A stretch of DNA of 64,000 bases from Polyangiaceae bacterium (GTDB lineage: Bacteria; Myxococcota_A; Polyangia; Polyangiales; Polyangiaceae): positions 248,001 through 312,000 of the forward strand of contig CANJMI010000001.1 of NCBI GenBank assembly GCA_947475525.1. Reading direction: 5' to 3'. The stretch's first letter is position 1. The number at the start of each line of letters is the position of its first letter. Shown here one piece after another: positions 28,338-36,891 of the stretch. The notes under the pieces are model-generated. The model saw only the letters and a list, made by a program, of their open reading frames with translations, made no database searches and was not told where the DNA came from. The position numbers were made by a program, and so were the translations under genes.

Positions 28338-30044
28338 TCAGCGGCGCAGGAGAAGCTTGCCGCCGCGCGCGGAGCCAAGGTTTCCGTCCGCCATGGCGGC
28401 TTCGCCGTTCACGAATACCCAGCGCATGCCTTTCGCCCGCGCGTGGGGCTTCACGTAGGTCGCTTCGTCGCGGATCTCCTTCGGATCGAAGATGAGCACG
28501 TCGGCTGCGAACCCCGCCGCGAGGACGCCCCGCTTCTGCTCGTCGAGGCGCAGGACTTTCGCCGCGGCACCACTCATCTTTCGCACCGCTTCTTCGAGCG
28601 AGAGGCGCGGAGTCTCGACGACGAACTGTCGAAGTACCCGCGCGAAAGTCCCGTGCCCCCGTGGGTGGTGGCTTGTCTCGGAGCCGTCGGTGCCGAACAT
28701 CACGTGGGGGTCGACAAGCAGCCTCGCTTGCGTGTCCGGGTCGATGACGAAGTACGCCGCGCTCGCCCCATTCGGACCGATCCGCATCAGCACATCCTCG
28801 AACGAAGTGCCGGACTCCTTCGCGAGGTCGGCGAGCGTCTTGCCGCGGTATGGCTCGGTCCCGAAGAGGGTCGCCTCGGGGCCGCCGCGCTTCATCACGC
28901 GCTCTTTCAAGAAGGTCGCAAGCTCGGTGCGCTGGTTTTTACGGACGCTTGCGTAGTTGTGGGGCGGCTTCGCAAAGTCAGGGAAAACAATGCCAATCGT
29001 CGTGTAACTCGCCTCGTAGGGGTAGATGTCCGCTGTCACGCGGACGCCGTCTCTCCTCGCCTCTTCGAGGTGCGCGAGCAATTTCTCGGCGCGTTCAGCG
29101 CCTTTGCCATAAACGATTTTGACGTGCGAGACGTGCACGCGTGCGCCGCCCTCTTTGCCCTGCGCGAGGAGCTCGTCGAGGGCCGCGTCGATGGCGTCGT
29201 CGTCCTCCGAGCGGAGGTGGCTCATCACGAGGCCATCGGCTGCGGCGACGGACTTCGCGAGTGCGACAAGCTCTTCTCTCGGGGCGTGCGAACCGGGCTG
29301 GTACTCAAGACCCGTAGTCAGGCCGAATGCGCCATCGGCAAGCTCGCGCGCGACGCGCTTCTGCATTTTTTCGAGCTGCGCGGTCGAAGGAGTCCGCGTT
29401 AGATTCACGCCTTCTTTTGCGCGCACGGTCCCGTGGCCGACGAACGGGACGACGTTGACGGCGAGCTTCTTCTTGCCGATGCGCGCGGTGAGGTTTCGTG
29501 TCGGCGCCTCGTCTGTGCTCCTGCCGTCCTGGCCAACACAGATCGTCGTTACCCCCATTGCGAGCGCGTTCGGGTTCCGTCCCGTCGGTGAGCCGTGCGC
29601 GTGCAGATCGATGAACCCGGGCGTCACGACGAGGCCGGTCGCGTCGATGCGCCGCGTCGCTCTCACTTCGCCGACCTTGCCGACATGCAGGATGCGACCA
29701 TCGTCAATGACGACATCGGCGACTGCGCCTTTCGCGCCCGTTCCGTCAACGACGGTGCCACCCGTGATCACGACGTCGACCGTGTTTTCCAACGAAAATG
29801 CCGCATCACCAAGCCACGAGGGCTCCGCCCCGAGCGTCGCGGTGGCTGCGGGGGCGGTGGCTGCGGTGGCTGCGGGGGCTGCGGTGGCTGCGGGGGCGAC
29901 CACGGACGCTTGCGGCGCCGGCCCCCACGCGGGCGCGCTCGATGCTGAGACGAGGAGCGCGCTTGTCGCGAGGGCCTCGGTTGCGGGTCCGCGGTGGCAC
30001 GCCGGAACGAGTGCGGCGAGCGCCACTGCCACACGCGTCACCAT
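28338..30044 (-). CDS. N-acyl-D-amino-acid deacylase-like amidohydrolase, lipoprotein
   Basis: A 568-residue member of the D-aminoacylase/amidohydrolase group. The ATG at 30044 gives a signal peptide with lipobox ALVPAC, then an Ala/Pro/Thr linker encoded by a tandem repeat. The catalytic part shows VDVVITGGTVVDGTG, the metal motif GFIDLHAHGSPTG, SHLRSEDDD, HVSHVKIVYGKG, and FGTDGSETSHHPRGHGTFAR. D-aminoacylases use a cysteine metal ligand in a VGNCG-type motif; here the aligned segment is CVGQDG, so that ligand is probably Asp. It should release D-amino acids or similar from N-acyl compounds in the periplasm. Substrate uncertain. Confidence 0.82.
   Translation of the reverse strand: MVTRVAVALAALVPACHRGPATEALATSALLVSASSAPAWGPAPQASVVAPAATAAPAATAATAPAATATLGAEPSWLGDAAFSLENTVDVVITGGTVVDGTGAKGAVADVVIDDGRILHVGKVGEVRATRRIDATGLVVTPGFIDLHAHGSPTGRNPNALAMGVTTICVGQDGRSTDEAPTRNLTARIGKKKLAVNVVPFVGHGTVRAKEGVNLTRTPSTAQLEKMQKRVARELADGAFGLTTGLEYQPGSHAPREELVALAKSVAAADGLVMSHLRSEDDDAIDAALDELLAQGKEGGARVHVSHVKIVYGKGAERAEKLLAHLEEARRDGVRVTADIYPYEASYTTIGIVFPDFAKPPHNYASVRKNQRTELATFLKERVMKRGGPEATLFGTEPYRGKTLADLAKESGTSFEDVLMRIGPNGASAAYFVIDPDTQARLLVDPHVMFGTDGSETSHHPRGHGTFARVLRQFVVETPRLSLEEAVRKMSGAAAKVLRLDEQKRGVLAAGFAADVLIFDPKEIRDEATYVKPHARAKGMRWVFVNGEAAMADGNLGSARGGKLLLRR
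29839..29895. repeat. Short tandem repeat in the deacylase linker
   Basis: The 15-bp unit GCGGTGGCTGCGGGG occurs at 29839, 29863 and 29881 with a partial copy at 29854. It encodes, on the minus strand, the Ala/Pro/Thr-rich linker between the lipid anchor and the enzyme. All spacings are multiples of three, so copy-number change would alter linker length without a frameshift. Confidence 0.8.
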
Positions 30045-30161
30045 GCCCCGAGTCGACACGCCGATTCGATACACTGTTGCCGCGCTGGCCGCAGTTGCGA
30101 TCGTGCTAAGCCCCCTTGCTCGGACGCGGTCCATCGGACACTGTCCGTGACGGAGCGAAAA

Positions 30162-31253
30162 ATGATGGGACGCACGACGATTCGCAAGGTGGTTTCTTGG
30201 TTTGCGGCGCTCGGGATCGCGCTCGCGAGTCGGGCGGCGTTGGCGGGTGACGAGTCGCGCCTTGGCGTGCGGTTCCAACAGATTGTTTCCGGCGACGACC
30301 ATCCGTCGATCCTGCTCGAGCCGCGCGAGGGCGTCGTGAGTCTGAAGATCCGCCTCGAACGCACGGAAGCCGCGTCCCAGGGTTCGGCCGCAGGGGGCGG
30401 GTCCCAATCGGCGCCGGCGCTTTCGTCGGGTGCGCTCGCGGCGGGAACACACAAGGCGCTGACGGTTACGCAACCGTTCGGAACGTTCGACTACACGGCG
30501 CACTTCGAGACGAAATTTGCGAACGGCGACAACTCGGCGTTCGACATGAAGTTTAGCCTCACGCGAGTGGACAAGCTGAAGCTCGAGCTCGCTGCTGAAG
30601 ACGTGAACCTCGAGAAACGCACGCTCTCGTTTCGCATCAACAATCCCGCAAAGAGCGCGACCCTCGAGGTCTACGGCAAGAGCGGCGCGAAGCTCGCTGC
30701 CGTCGCGAAGAACCTCGCGGGCACTCCGGGCGGCACGGCGATCGCGATGTCATGGACCGATCCCGGTGAAGATGTCCTCTACATCGAGCTCAAGGTGACC
30801 GACGTGGCAGGCTTCTGGAAAGGGATGCGCCTCAGCCCCTTCACGGTGAACATTCCTCACGAGGAGCTCGAGTTCGAGAGCGGTAAATCGGACATTCGTC
30901 CCACCGAGGAGCCGAAGCTCCAGAAGACGCTCGGCCTCATCAAGGATGCGCTCGAGAAGTACGGCAAGCTCATCGACATGCGCCTCTATGTTGCGGGTTA
31001 CACCGACACCGTGGGCTCGAAAGAATCGAATCGTGTTCTCTCCGCCAATCGCGCCCGAGCGATCGCCGGTTGGTACGCAAAGAACGGCTTGCGCATTCCG
31101 ATTTTCTTTCAGGGTTTTGGTGAGGACGCGCTCGCGAAGCCGACGCCTGACGAGACCGCCGAGCAGGCGAACCGCCGCGCGCTCTACATTCTCGCCGGGC
31201 AGACGCCGTCGACCACCACGAACCTTCCCAAAGCGAATTGGGCAAGGCACTGA
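30162..31253 (+). CDS. OmpA-family protein with peptidoglycan-binding C-terminal domain
   Basis: A 363-residue envelope protein. The ATG at 30162 has GGAG seven bases upstream and gives a signal peptide (SWFAALGIALASRAALA). The N-terminal 210 residues are beta-rich and unassigned. The C-terminal OmpA domain is clear: ELEFESGKSDIRPTEEPKL, VAGYTDTVGSKESNRVLSAN, RARAIAGWY and GFGEDAL, with the Asp and Arg that contact diaminopimelate. Such domains anchor the outer membrane to the wall. It is divergent from the deacylase gene. Confidence 0.85.
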   Translation: MMGRTTIRKVVSWFAALGIALASRAALAGDESRLGVRFQQIVSGDDHPSILLEPREGVVSLKIRLERTEAASQGSAAGGGSQSAPALSSGALAAGTHKALTVTQPFGTFDYTAHFETKFANGDNSAFDMKFSLTRVDKLKLELAAEDVNLEKRTLSFRINNPAKSATLEVYGKSGAKLAAVAKNLAGTPGGTAIAMSWTDPGEDVLYIELKVTDVAGFWKGMRLSPFTVNIPHEELEFESGKSDIRPTEEPKLQKTLGLIKDALEKYGKLIDMRLYVAGYTDTVGSKESNRVLSANRARAIAGWYAKNGLRIPIFFQGFGEDALAKPTPDETAEQANRRALYILAGQTPSTTTNLPKANWARH

Positions 31254-31256
31254 TTG

Positions 31257-31280
31257 TGACGGCTGCCACGAGAGCCGTCA
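31257..31280. terminator. Possible bidirectional terminator hairpin (weak)
   Basis: TGACGGCT (31257-31264) pairs perfectly with AGCCGTCA (31273-31280) around an eight-base loop, between the ends of two convergent genes. Neither side carries a T-run, so intrinsic termination is doubtful. Confidence 0.35.
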
Positions 31281-33092
31281 GTCTGGCTTGACGATCAGGA
31301 CCTGATTGCGCTCGACGTTGGTGAGGACTTTGTCTTTGCCGGTGTCGGGCCAGTGCACGCGAACTTCGAAGACCGGGGTGCTGGCGTTTTTGCCGAGCCC
31401 GAAGTGGGCCGTCATCTCGCTCTGGGAGAGGAAGTTTGAGCCCGTGTTGATCATCGAGAGGATGGTTTTCCCGCCTTTTTGCGCCGTCACGACGACCCGC
31501 GCGCCGACGGCGTCACGGCCTTCTTTGGTGAGCACGCGCACGCGCAGCCAGTCGCGCCCTCCGGCATCGTTGCGATAGAAGAGCGGCTGCTCTTGGTTGT
31601 TCACGATGAACATGTCGAGGTCGCCGTCGTGGTCGTAGTCGAGCGTCATGAGCGCCTTGCCTGAGCGCTTGTCCATGAGCCCAAGTTGTTCGGCTGCCTG
31701 CACCATCGTCCCGTTGTCGTTGCGCCAAAAACGCATGGGATCGTTGGTGTAAAAGTCGCCTTTGGTCGTGAAGGGGTAGTCGGTTCCGTTGGTGACCGCG
31801 AGGTCGAGGTCGCCGTCGTTGTCGTAGTCGAACATCTCCGCGCCCCAGGCCCAAAAGCCCGCGTTGACGCCGAGTTGTTCGGTGTTCGCGTCGCTGAATT
31901 GTCGGTTGCCGAGGTAACGGTACAAGTGGTTGCCGTACTCGCCGCTGTTGCAGAGGCCGTGCACGCAGGTCGGCCCGTTCGAGATCGACGTGACGAGCCA
32001 ATCGAGGAGGCCGTCGCCATCGAGGTCTCCGATGGCCGAGCCCATGCCGAAGGTTTCCTTCGCGACGCCGGAGTTGAACGTGCCGTTGCTGAAGGTGCCG
32101 TGATCGTTCCAGAGAAAGCGGCTCGTCCGGTAGTCGCCGGCGATGGCGAGCTCGGGCCAATCGTCGCCGTCGAAATCAACCATCGCGCTCGAGTAGCTGA
32201 AGACGCTCTCGTAGGAGCCATCGAAGCCCTTCGCGTCGATCGTTGCGTTCGCGGCGATGGTCATGTCATCGAAGAAACCAGGCTGCGTTTTTCCACGGTT
32301 GCGGAAGAGTCGCGTTCGGCCGGCGAGCTTCGGATCGAGAAATCCATAGTCGCCCGAGCCTTTCGGTCCCCATTCGGCGACGTGCAGGTCGAGCCAACCG
32401 TCGCGGTCATAGTCACCTACGGAGATGCTCGTCCCCGCCTTCACGATGCCGTCGTCCATCGCGACGCCCCGCGCGAGGGCTACTTCTTCGAAGTGACCTT
32501 TGCCGTCGTTCAAGTAGAGGTAATACCGATCGTTGCCGACGGTATTGACGAAGAGATCGAGGTCCGCGTCGTTGTCGATGTCGATCCATGCCGCGCCGTT
32601 CGTCGTGCCGAAACGCTGAAGGCCGGCTTTCGCGGTGACGTCGTCGAAGGTGCCGTCGCCCGCGTTGCGGAACAAAATCGGCGTCGCGATCATGGTCGTC
32701 ACGAAGAGGTCGGGCCAGCCGTCGTTGTCAAAGTCTCCGACCGCGGCGCCGCCCGTGATGACGTTGAGCTGGCACGCGAGTGGGGTGATGCAATTGGTCG
32801 GTGGGTCGAATGGCGCGCCTTGGCGGTAGTTCAGCCCGAGAGCTTCGGTGACTTCGGCGAAGCCTCCTTCGACCGTGGTGTTCTCGCAGCCTTCGCAGAC
32901 GCCGTAGCCCGAACCATCGGGAAGGCATGTCTGCACGCCCTTCGCCTTCGATGCCGGGCAGGGGCAGAGGTTCGTGCGGCCGCGAATGCACACTGCGCGA
33001 GGCGCGTCGTCCGTGCTGCAGGACATGCCGAGCAGCGCGAACGCGAAGACAATTGAACGGTGGATCACGTGCACAACGTCATAGTTTGGCAT
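31278..33092 (-). CDS. FG-GAP repeat / ASPIC-UnbV domain lipoprotein
   Basis: A 604-residue lipoprotein with lipobox FALLGMSC. A Cys-rich segment (CIRGRTNLCPCPASKAKG, GVCEGCE) is followed by at least seven FG-GAP/VCBS calcium-type repeats, for example GDFDNDGWPDLFV, GDYDRDGWLDLHV, GDLDGDGLLDWLV, FDYDNDGDLDLAV and LDYDHDGDLDMFI, which build a beta-propeller. The last about 90 residues are an ASPIC/UnbV domain (RDWLRVRVLTKEGRDAVGAR, MTAHFGLG). Likely a surface protein for adhesion or carbohydrate binding. Its first codons overlap the end of the preceding gene by 14 nt. Confidence 0.85.
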   Translation of the reverse strand: MPNYDVVHVIHRSIVFAFALLGMSCSTDDAPRAVCIRGRTNLCPCPASKAKGVQTCLPDGSGYGVCEGCENTTVEGGFAEVTEALGLNYRQGAPFDPPTNCITPLACQLNVITGGAAVGDFDNDGWPDLFVTTMIATPILFRNAGDGTFDDVTAKAGLQRFGTTNGAAWIDIDNDADLDLFVNTVGNDRYYLYLNDGKGHFEEVALARGVAMDDGIVKAGTSISVGDYDRDGWLDLHVAEWGPKGSGDYGFLDPKLAGRTRLFRNRGKTQPGFFDDMTIAANATIDAKGFDGSYESVFSYSSAMVDFDGDDWPELAIAGDYRTSRFLWNDHGTFSNGTFNSGVAKETFGMGSAIGDLDGDGLLDWLVTSISNGPTCVHGLCNSGEYGNHLYRYLGNRQFSDANTEQLGVNAGFWAWGAEMFDYDNDGDLDLAVTNGTDYPFTTKGDFYTNDPMRFWRNDNGTMVQAAEQLGLMDKRSGKALMTLDYDHDGDLDMFIVNNQEQPLFYRNDAGGRDWLRVRVLTKEGRDAVGARVVVTAQKGGKTILSMINTGSNFLSQSEMTAHFGLGKNASTPVFEVRVHWPDTGKDKVLTNVERNQVLIVKPD

Positions 33093-33990
33093 CGCACGCG
33101 GCGTAAATCATGGCCAAACGCCGCGCGTCCTCTTCGGACTGCGGCACGAGGAGCGCGATGGCGACGCCCGGCGGCGGGGCGGCACCGGGTCCGAGAAACA
33201 CGAGGCGCACGTCGCGCTCTTCCGGGATCGGCAGGACGGCGACGCGCATTCCAGGAAATGTGCTCACTTGCGCGCCCGTGGAGTCCGTTCGTTCGGCGTG
33301 AGCGGGCATGCTTTTACGTCGCTCGGTGGCAGCTTCGGGATCGTCGCCTTTGAAGGGCGGCGGCCTCAGCTCGTGCGCGGAGTCCGGCGGCGTCGAGCCC
33401 GGGTTGGACGATAGGCTCGCGTCGCGGCGATTGCGTTCGGCCTCTTCGAGCGGCGAGTATTCGGTGCGGCGCGCGTAGTCGGGATCGATCGCCATGAGCG
33501 CGCGGCGCAGCATCGTTTCAGGTCGAATGCGCGTGTCTTCGTCGCTGTCTTCGCCGCGAATCGCAAAGCGCATGCGAGGCGCAAGGGTGACTTCGGGCTC
33601 CGGCGGAACCCGCGGCACGATCGTGCTGTCGCTGCCGAGACCTCCGCGGCGCGCCTGGGCTTTTCGCGCAAGTTCGGTCGCCGCATCGGCTGCCATCGAG
33701 CGGCTGCGGGCGTCCAGCTCACTGGCAATATCCGCCGCCATCTTGAAGAGCTCGAGAGCGCGCAGGTCGGCATCGCGATCCGCCGCTGTGCTCGCGGCAC
33801 GTCGTAGCCACTTCAAGGCCTCGACATCGTCGCCGCTCTCCCACATCGTCGCCGCGGCTGAGAGGGCCCAGTGCACGTCTTCGGAGTCGGCTTCGTTCGC
33901 GATGGGGAACGAGCGGGACCGCCCGTCGCGACCCTGTTTCGTGGCAGCGAGGGTTCCCGGTCGTGAGTCCGCTTGGGGCTTACGGGCCAT
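33079..33990 (-). CDS. Cytoplasmic protein of unknown function with N-terminal helical repeat
   Basis: A 303-residue protein with no signal or membrane segment. Residues about 38-110 form TPR-like helices (DVHWALSAAATMWESGDDVE, ALKWLRRAASTAADRDAD). The middle is polar and Pro/Arg-rich; the C-terminus (VAVLPIPEERDVRLVFLGPG, ALLVPQSEEDARRLAMIYAA) is a small alpha/beta unit. The N-terminal helical motif looks like one found in other myxobacterial proteins, but I cannot name a family. It starts 3 bp after the LytM peptidase gene ends, so the two are probably cotranscribed. Confidence 0.58.
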   Translation of the reverse strand: MARKPQADSRPGTLAATKQGRDGRSRSFPIANEADSEDVHWALSAAATMWESGDDVEALKWLRRAASTAADRDADLRALELFKMAADIASELDARSRSMAADAATELARKAQARRGGLGSDSTIVPRVPPEPEVTLAPRMRFAIRGEDSDEDTRIRPETMLRRALMAIDPDYARRTEYSPLEEAERNRRDASLSSNPGSTPPDSAHELRPPPFKGDDPEAATERRKSMPAHAERTDSTGAQVSTFPGMRVAVLPIPEERDVRLVFLGPGAAPPPGVAIALLVPQSEEDARRLAMIYAACDAKL

Positions 33991-33992
33991 CG

Positions 33993-35564
33993 TCAGCGAG
34001 ACCGAAGGCGGCTTCGTCGCCGCCGAGCGACCAGTAGGAGGCCACCGATGGCGAGCGCCCCGATTGACGTTGTATTTTTCATAGAACCGACCGCAGGCGC
34101 CAGCGGGGCTCCCGCCGTCGACGCGTGCACAGCGCAGCTCGCACTTGCCGAGTTCCCGCCGCTCGTTGCCTCCGGGTCGGTTGGCTCGGGCAGGCTCGGC
34201 GTTCCGTTCCCGCCGCCCCCGCCGCCGCCCGCGTCATCGACGACGTACGCGAGGCCTTCGACCGTCACCCACACCGCGCGCCGCGGGAAGGGTGGACCCT
34301 CCGCCAATTCCAACACGGCTGCGCCTGCGTCTTTCAACGCGGCGGGATCCATGTGCCACCCCGGGGCATCGCTTGCGGCGAGCTTGCGTCGCGTCGCGCC
34401 GTCGAGCACCCAAATGAGCTTAGCGTCGCTCGGATCGACGAAAGCCTTCGGCGCACTTGGCAGTGCTTTACCCTCCGGCAACGCGCTCGCGTCGGCAGTA
34501 AGCTCGTCCCAAAACGACGTCAGCTTCCATGCGGTCGCAGTCGCCTCCGCGAGCGGGCGACGCGCACCCGTGAGTTCGAGCGGGGCACACGCAAGGGTCG
34601 TCGGGCTCTCCAGCAATTCGTGCCGGGTCGCATCCTCGGCGTCGATCGCGCGGAGGCGTACGGCGTGCGTGGCCCCGTCGAACAACGAGAGTGGCGAGGC
34701 TGCCGCAAAGGCGTGGTTGCACGAGCCGAGTGTGTCGCAGAGGTCGCTTCGCTCGCGATCGGCGAGGAGCTGCGCTTCGTTTGATGGGGGAGTCGCGTCC
34801 ACGTCGAGTTCGACTGCTACCGCTGCGCCCGGCTTCTCGGGATCGAAGGCCCAGCCGACGAGACGCTCGCAGTCCGCGAGTTCGAGAGCGCCGCGCGGCG
34901 GCTGGCTGAGCGTGGCTTGATACGCTGTCACGAGCGAGAGGTAGGGAGGCACGTACACCGAGCCGATGTTCGCGATGTTTTGCTTGATGTTGAAGTGCAG
35001 GTGAACCGAGGTGGAGGTTCCTCCGAAGTTGTTCGACACCTTGCCGAGGAGGTCGCCGCGTTTCACTTTTTCGCCCACGCTCACCTGAACGCTATCCATG
35101 TGGAGGTAGTCGTAGCGTGTGCCGTCGGGGGCGGTGAGGTAGACCGAGTAGCTGCCGATACTCGTGATCGTTCCGTCGACGACGGCTATCGCCCCGTGGA
35201 CGTTGCCCTCACAGCTCGCGGCGCGGATGTCCTGCCCTTGATGCCCCGTGCCGGCCGGGCATAGCGGCATGTCCCAGCTTCGCTCTTCGCAGTAGTTGTC
35301 ACGCCACGGGTAGGAAAAGTTCACGGGGGCGCACTGGCTGCCGCTCGGGCCGTAAAGCCCGCCGGTCATGTAGACTTGCGAGTTCGCGTAGGCCTTTCCT
35401 TGAATCGGGAAGAGCAGGCCGGGCGCGTACACCTTCGCGTCGACGCGCCCGTCGCCTGAGCCCGCGATGAGATCGCCCGGCGGCAGGAAGGTGAAGTCCT
35501 CGGCGTAGGCGGTGGTTGCAAGCGTCGCTACGCCCAATAGAACTGCTGCTAGAACGCGTTTCAT
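33993..35564 (-). CDS. M23 (LytM) family metallopeptidase with MYXO-CTERM-type C-terminus
   Basis: A 523-residue secreted peptidase that likely cuts peptidoglycan cross-bridges. The ATG at 35564 overlaps the upstream gene by 4 nt and gives a signal peptide (LAAVLLGVATLATTAYA). The LytM zinc site is complete: GHQGQDIRA (HxxxD), DYLHMDS and VHLHFNI. An Ig-like region follows. The C-terminus has a Gly/Ser/Pro linker, a lone cysteine (SASCAVHAS), a membrane helix (SIGALAIGGLLLVA) and an Arg cluster RRRRSRLRSR, which is the layout of MYXO-CTERM sorting signals that place proteins on the cell surface. Confidence 0.85.
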   Translation of the reverse strand: MKRVLAAVLLGVATLATTAYAEDFTFLPPGDLIAGSGDGRVDAKVYAPGLLFPIQGKAYANSQVYMTGGLYGPSGSQCAPVNFSYPWRDNYCEERSWDMPLCPAGTGHQGQDIRAASCEGNVHGAIAVVDGTITSIGSYSVYLTAPDGTRYDYLHMDSVQVSVGEKVKRGDLLGKVSNNFGGTSTSVHLHFNIKQNIANIGSVYVPPYLSLVTAYQATLSQPPRGALELADCERLVGWAFDPEKPGAAVAVELDVDATPPSNEAQLLADRERSDLCDTLGSCNHAFAAASPLSLFDGATHAVRLRAIDAEDATRHELLESPTTLACAPLELTGARRPLAEATATAWKLTSFWDELTADASALPEGKALPSAPKAFVDPSDAKLIWVLDGATRRKLAASDAPGWHMDPAALKDAGAAVLELAEGPPFPRRAVWVTVEGLAYVVDDAGGGGGGGNGTPSLPEPTDPEATSGGNSASASCAVHASTAGAPLAPAVGSMKNTTSIGALAIGGLLLVARRRRSRLRSR

Positions 35565-36157
35565 CGCGTGCCCCCTTCGCCGCCGACGTAGCGCAGTCGA
35601 TTGGCGATCGCGGTGACGTGCGCCGCGCCTTGGCAGCGCGTGTCCTGCCGTTCGAAACACTCGAGATCGAGCGAATAGGCGACGCCATTTTCGAGCCACG
35701 ATGCGCTCACAATTCCTTCGTTTTCAGTGATGAATGCGGGTCGTCCGCGAACTTCGGAGCGTCCACGCGCGGGCGGGATCTCCGGGTAGTCGTGTGCGAG
35801 CCGCGTGCCGTGGAGCGCGGTCGTGAGCCCGCCGTCCTTCGTGGACAACGCGTACCAATGCGGCCCGGTGGTGATCACCGCCGTGCGCAAAAGCTTCGGT
35901 TCGTCGACGACGAGCACGGGCACCGGCGAGTGTGCAAGCTCGCGGCGTGCCGCTTCGGAGAGCTCCTTGAGCGCGGGCCCGTCGACCGACGTCGGCCAGC
36001 TCGGCGTTCCCACGAGGGCTTTGCGAGCGTCTACGGGTGCCGCCTTCGTGACGGCGGTGGGCGTCGGCTTGGGCGGGCGTCGGTCGAACGCATCACCCGA
36101 CTCCGCACAGCCTGCCACGACGAGCGCAAGGATACCGACGAGTCGCGGTGCGAGCAT
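35561..36157 (-). CDS. Lipoprotein of unknown function
   Basis: A 198-residue protein starting at the ATG 36157 with lipobox ILALVVAGC (Cys17). The mature part is Pro-rich at first, then beta-rich (PVPVLVVDEPKLLRTAVITT, HWYALSTKDGGLTTALHGT), with two cysteines near the end (LECFERQDTRCQG). No family recognised. It overlaps the LytM peptidase gene by 4 nt, so it may act with that enzyme. A much longer reading frame extending upstream to 37771 is only an open-frame artefact across msrQ and msrP. Confidence 0.6.
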   Translation of the reverse strand: MLAPRLVGILALVVAGCAESGDAFDRRPPKPTPTAVTKAAPVDARKALVGTPSWPTSVDGPALKELSEAARRELAHSPVPVLVVDEPKLLRTAVITTGPHWYALSTKDGGLTTALHGTRLAHDYPEIPPARGRSEVRGRPAFITENEGIVSASWLENGVAYSLDLECFERQDTRCQGAAHVTAIANRLRYVGGEGGTR

Positions 36158-36285
36158 CGTGGCAGAGCGTACGCCGATCTGCTCCGCGAACAAGCCATCC
36201 TGCGTGCCCGCGCCGGAGGAACGGAAAGATGTCAGGCGCGCGGTTGCCGAGCCTGCCGAAGCGCGCTCGTCCAAGCCGAGAGCGA

Positions 36286-36891
36286 TCAGGCAGGCGAGCT
36301 GGGTCCGCGGGCCTTCTTGCCGAGGAGGAGGCGCACGGCGAACGAGGCGCCGAGGATCACGGCGTAGATGACGGGTTCGCGCACGTCGGCCTTCACGCGC
36401 ATCACGTAATGCACGACGGCGAGCACCCCCGCGAGGTAGGCGAGCCGGTGCAGAGCTTGCCAGCGTTTCGGGCCAAGTCGCTGCAGGGCGCGTTTGGTCG
36501 AGGTGAGCGCGAGCGGCGTCATGACGACGACAGCCGCGAGGCCGACAGCGATGAAGGGTCGCGAGCTTACGTCCTTGGCGAGGGTCCGCCACGCGAACCC
36601 TTGGTCGAGCGCCACGTAGACGAGGAGGTGTGCGAGCGCCGAAAAAAAGGCAGCAAGCCCGAGCGTCTTGCGAAGCTTGAGGGGCCACTTCGCGCCGGTG
36701 ACGAGCTTGAGCGGCGTGCACAGCAGTGAGGCGACGAGCAACACCAGGGCGAGCAAACCGAGCCTGTGCAGGGCCGTCTCGACCGGGTTTACCCCGAGTC
36801 CACCCGTTGCGGCGCGCACAGCGAGGATCGCAAACGGTGCGAGCGTGCCGGTGAGCACGGCGGGCTGTAGCCAATCGCTGCGGCGCATCAC
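36286..36891 (-). CDS. msrQ: Heme membrane subunit MsrQ of periplasmic methionine sulfoxide reductase
   Basis: A 201-residue protein with about six membrane helices, the b-type heme partner that feeds electrons from the quinone pool or flavins to MsrP. Heme-ligand-type histidines are visible in ALHRLGLLAL, LAHLLVYVAL and LHRLAYLAGVLAVVHYV. A GTG at 36891 and an ATG at 36888 follow the msrP stop codon immediately, so the two are cotranscribed and probably coupled. This is the standard msrPQ arrangement (earlier yedYZ). Confidence 0.9.
   Translation of the reverse strand: MMRRSDWLQPAVLTGTLAPFAILAVRAATGGLGVNPVETALHRLGLLALVLLVASLLCTPLKLVTGAKWPLKLRKTLGLAAFFSALAHLLVYVALDQGFAWRTLAKDVSSRPFIAVGLAAVVVMTPLALTSTKRALQRLGPKRWQALHRLAYLAGVLAVVHYVMRVKADVREPVIYAVILGASFAVRLLLGKKARGPSSPA

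Noticed and set aside
31686-33056. 456-codon plus-strand open frame
   Set aside because: Antisense to the FG-GAP/ASPIC gene and composed of Val/Glu/Arg-rich sequence without domain features.
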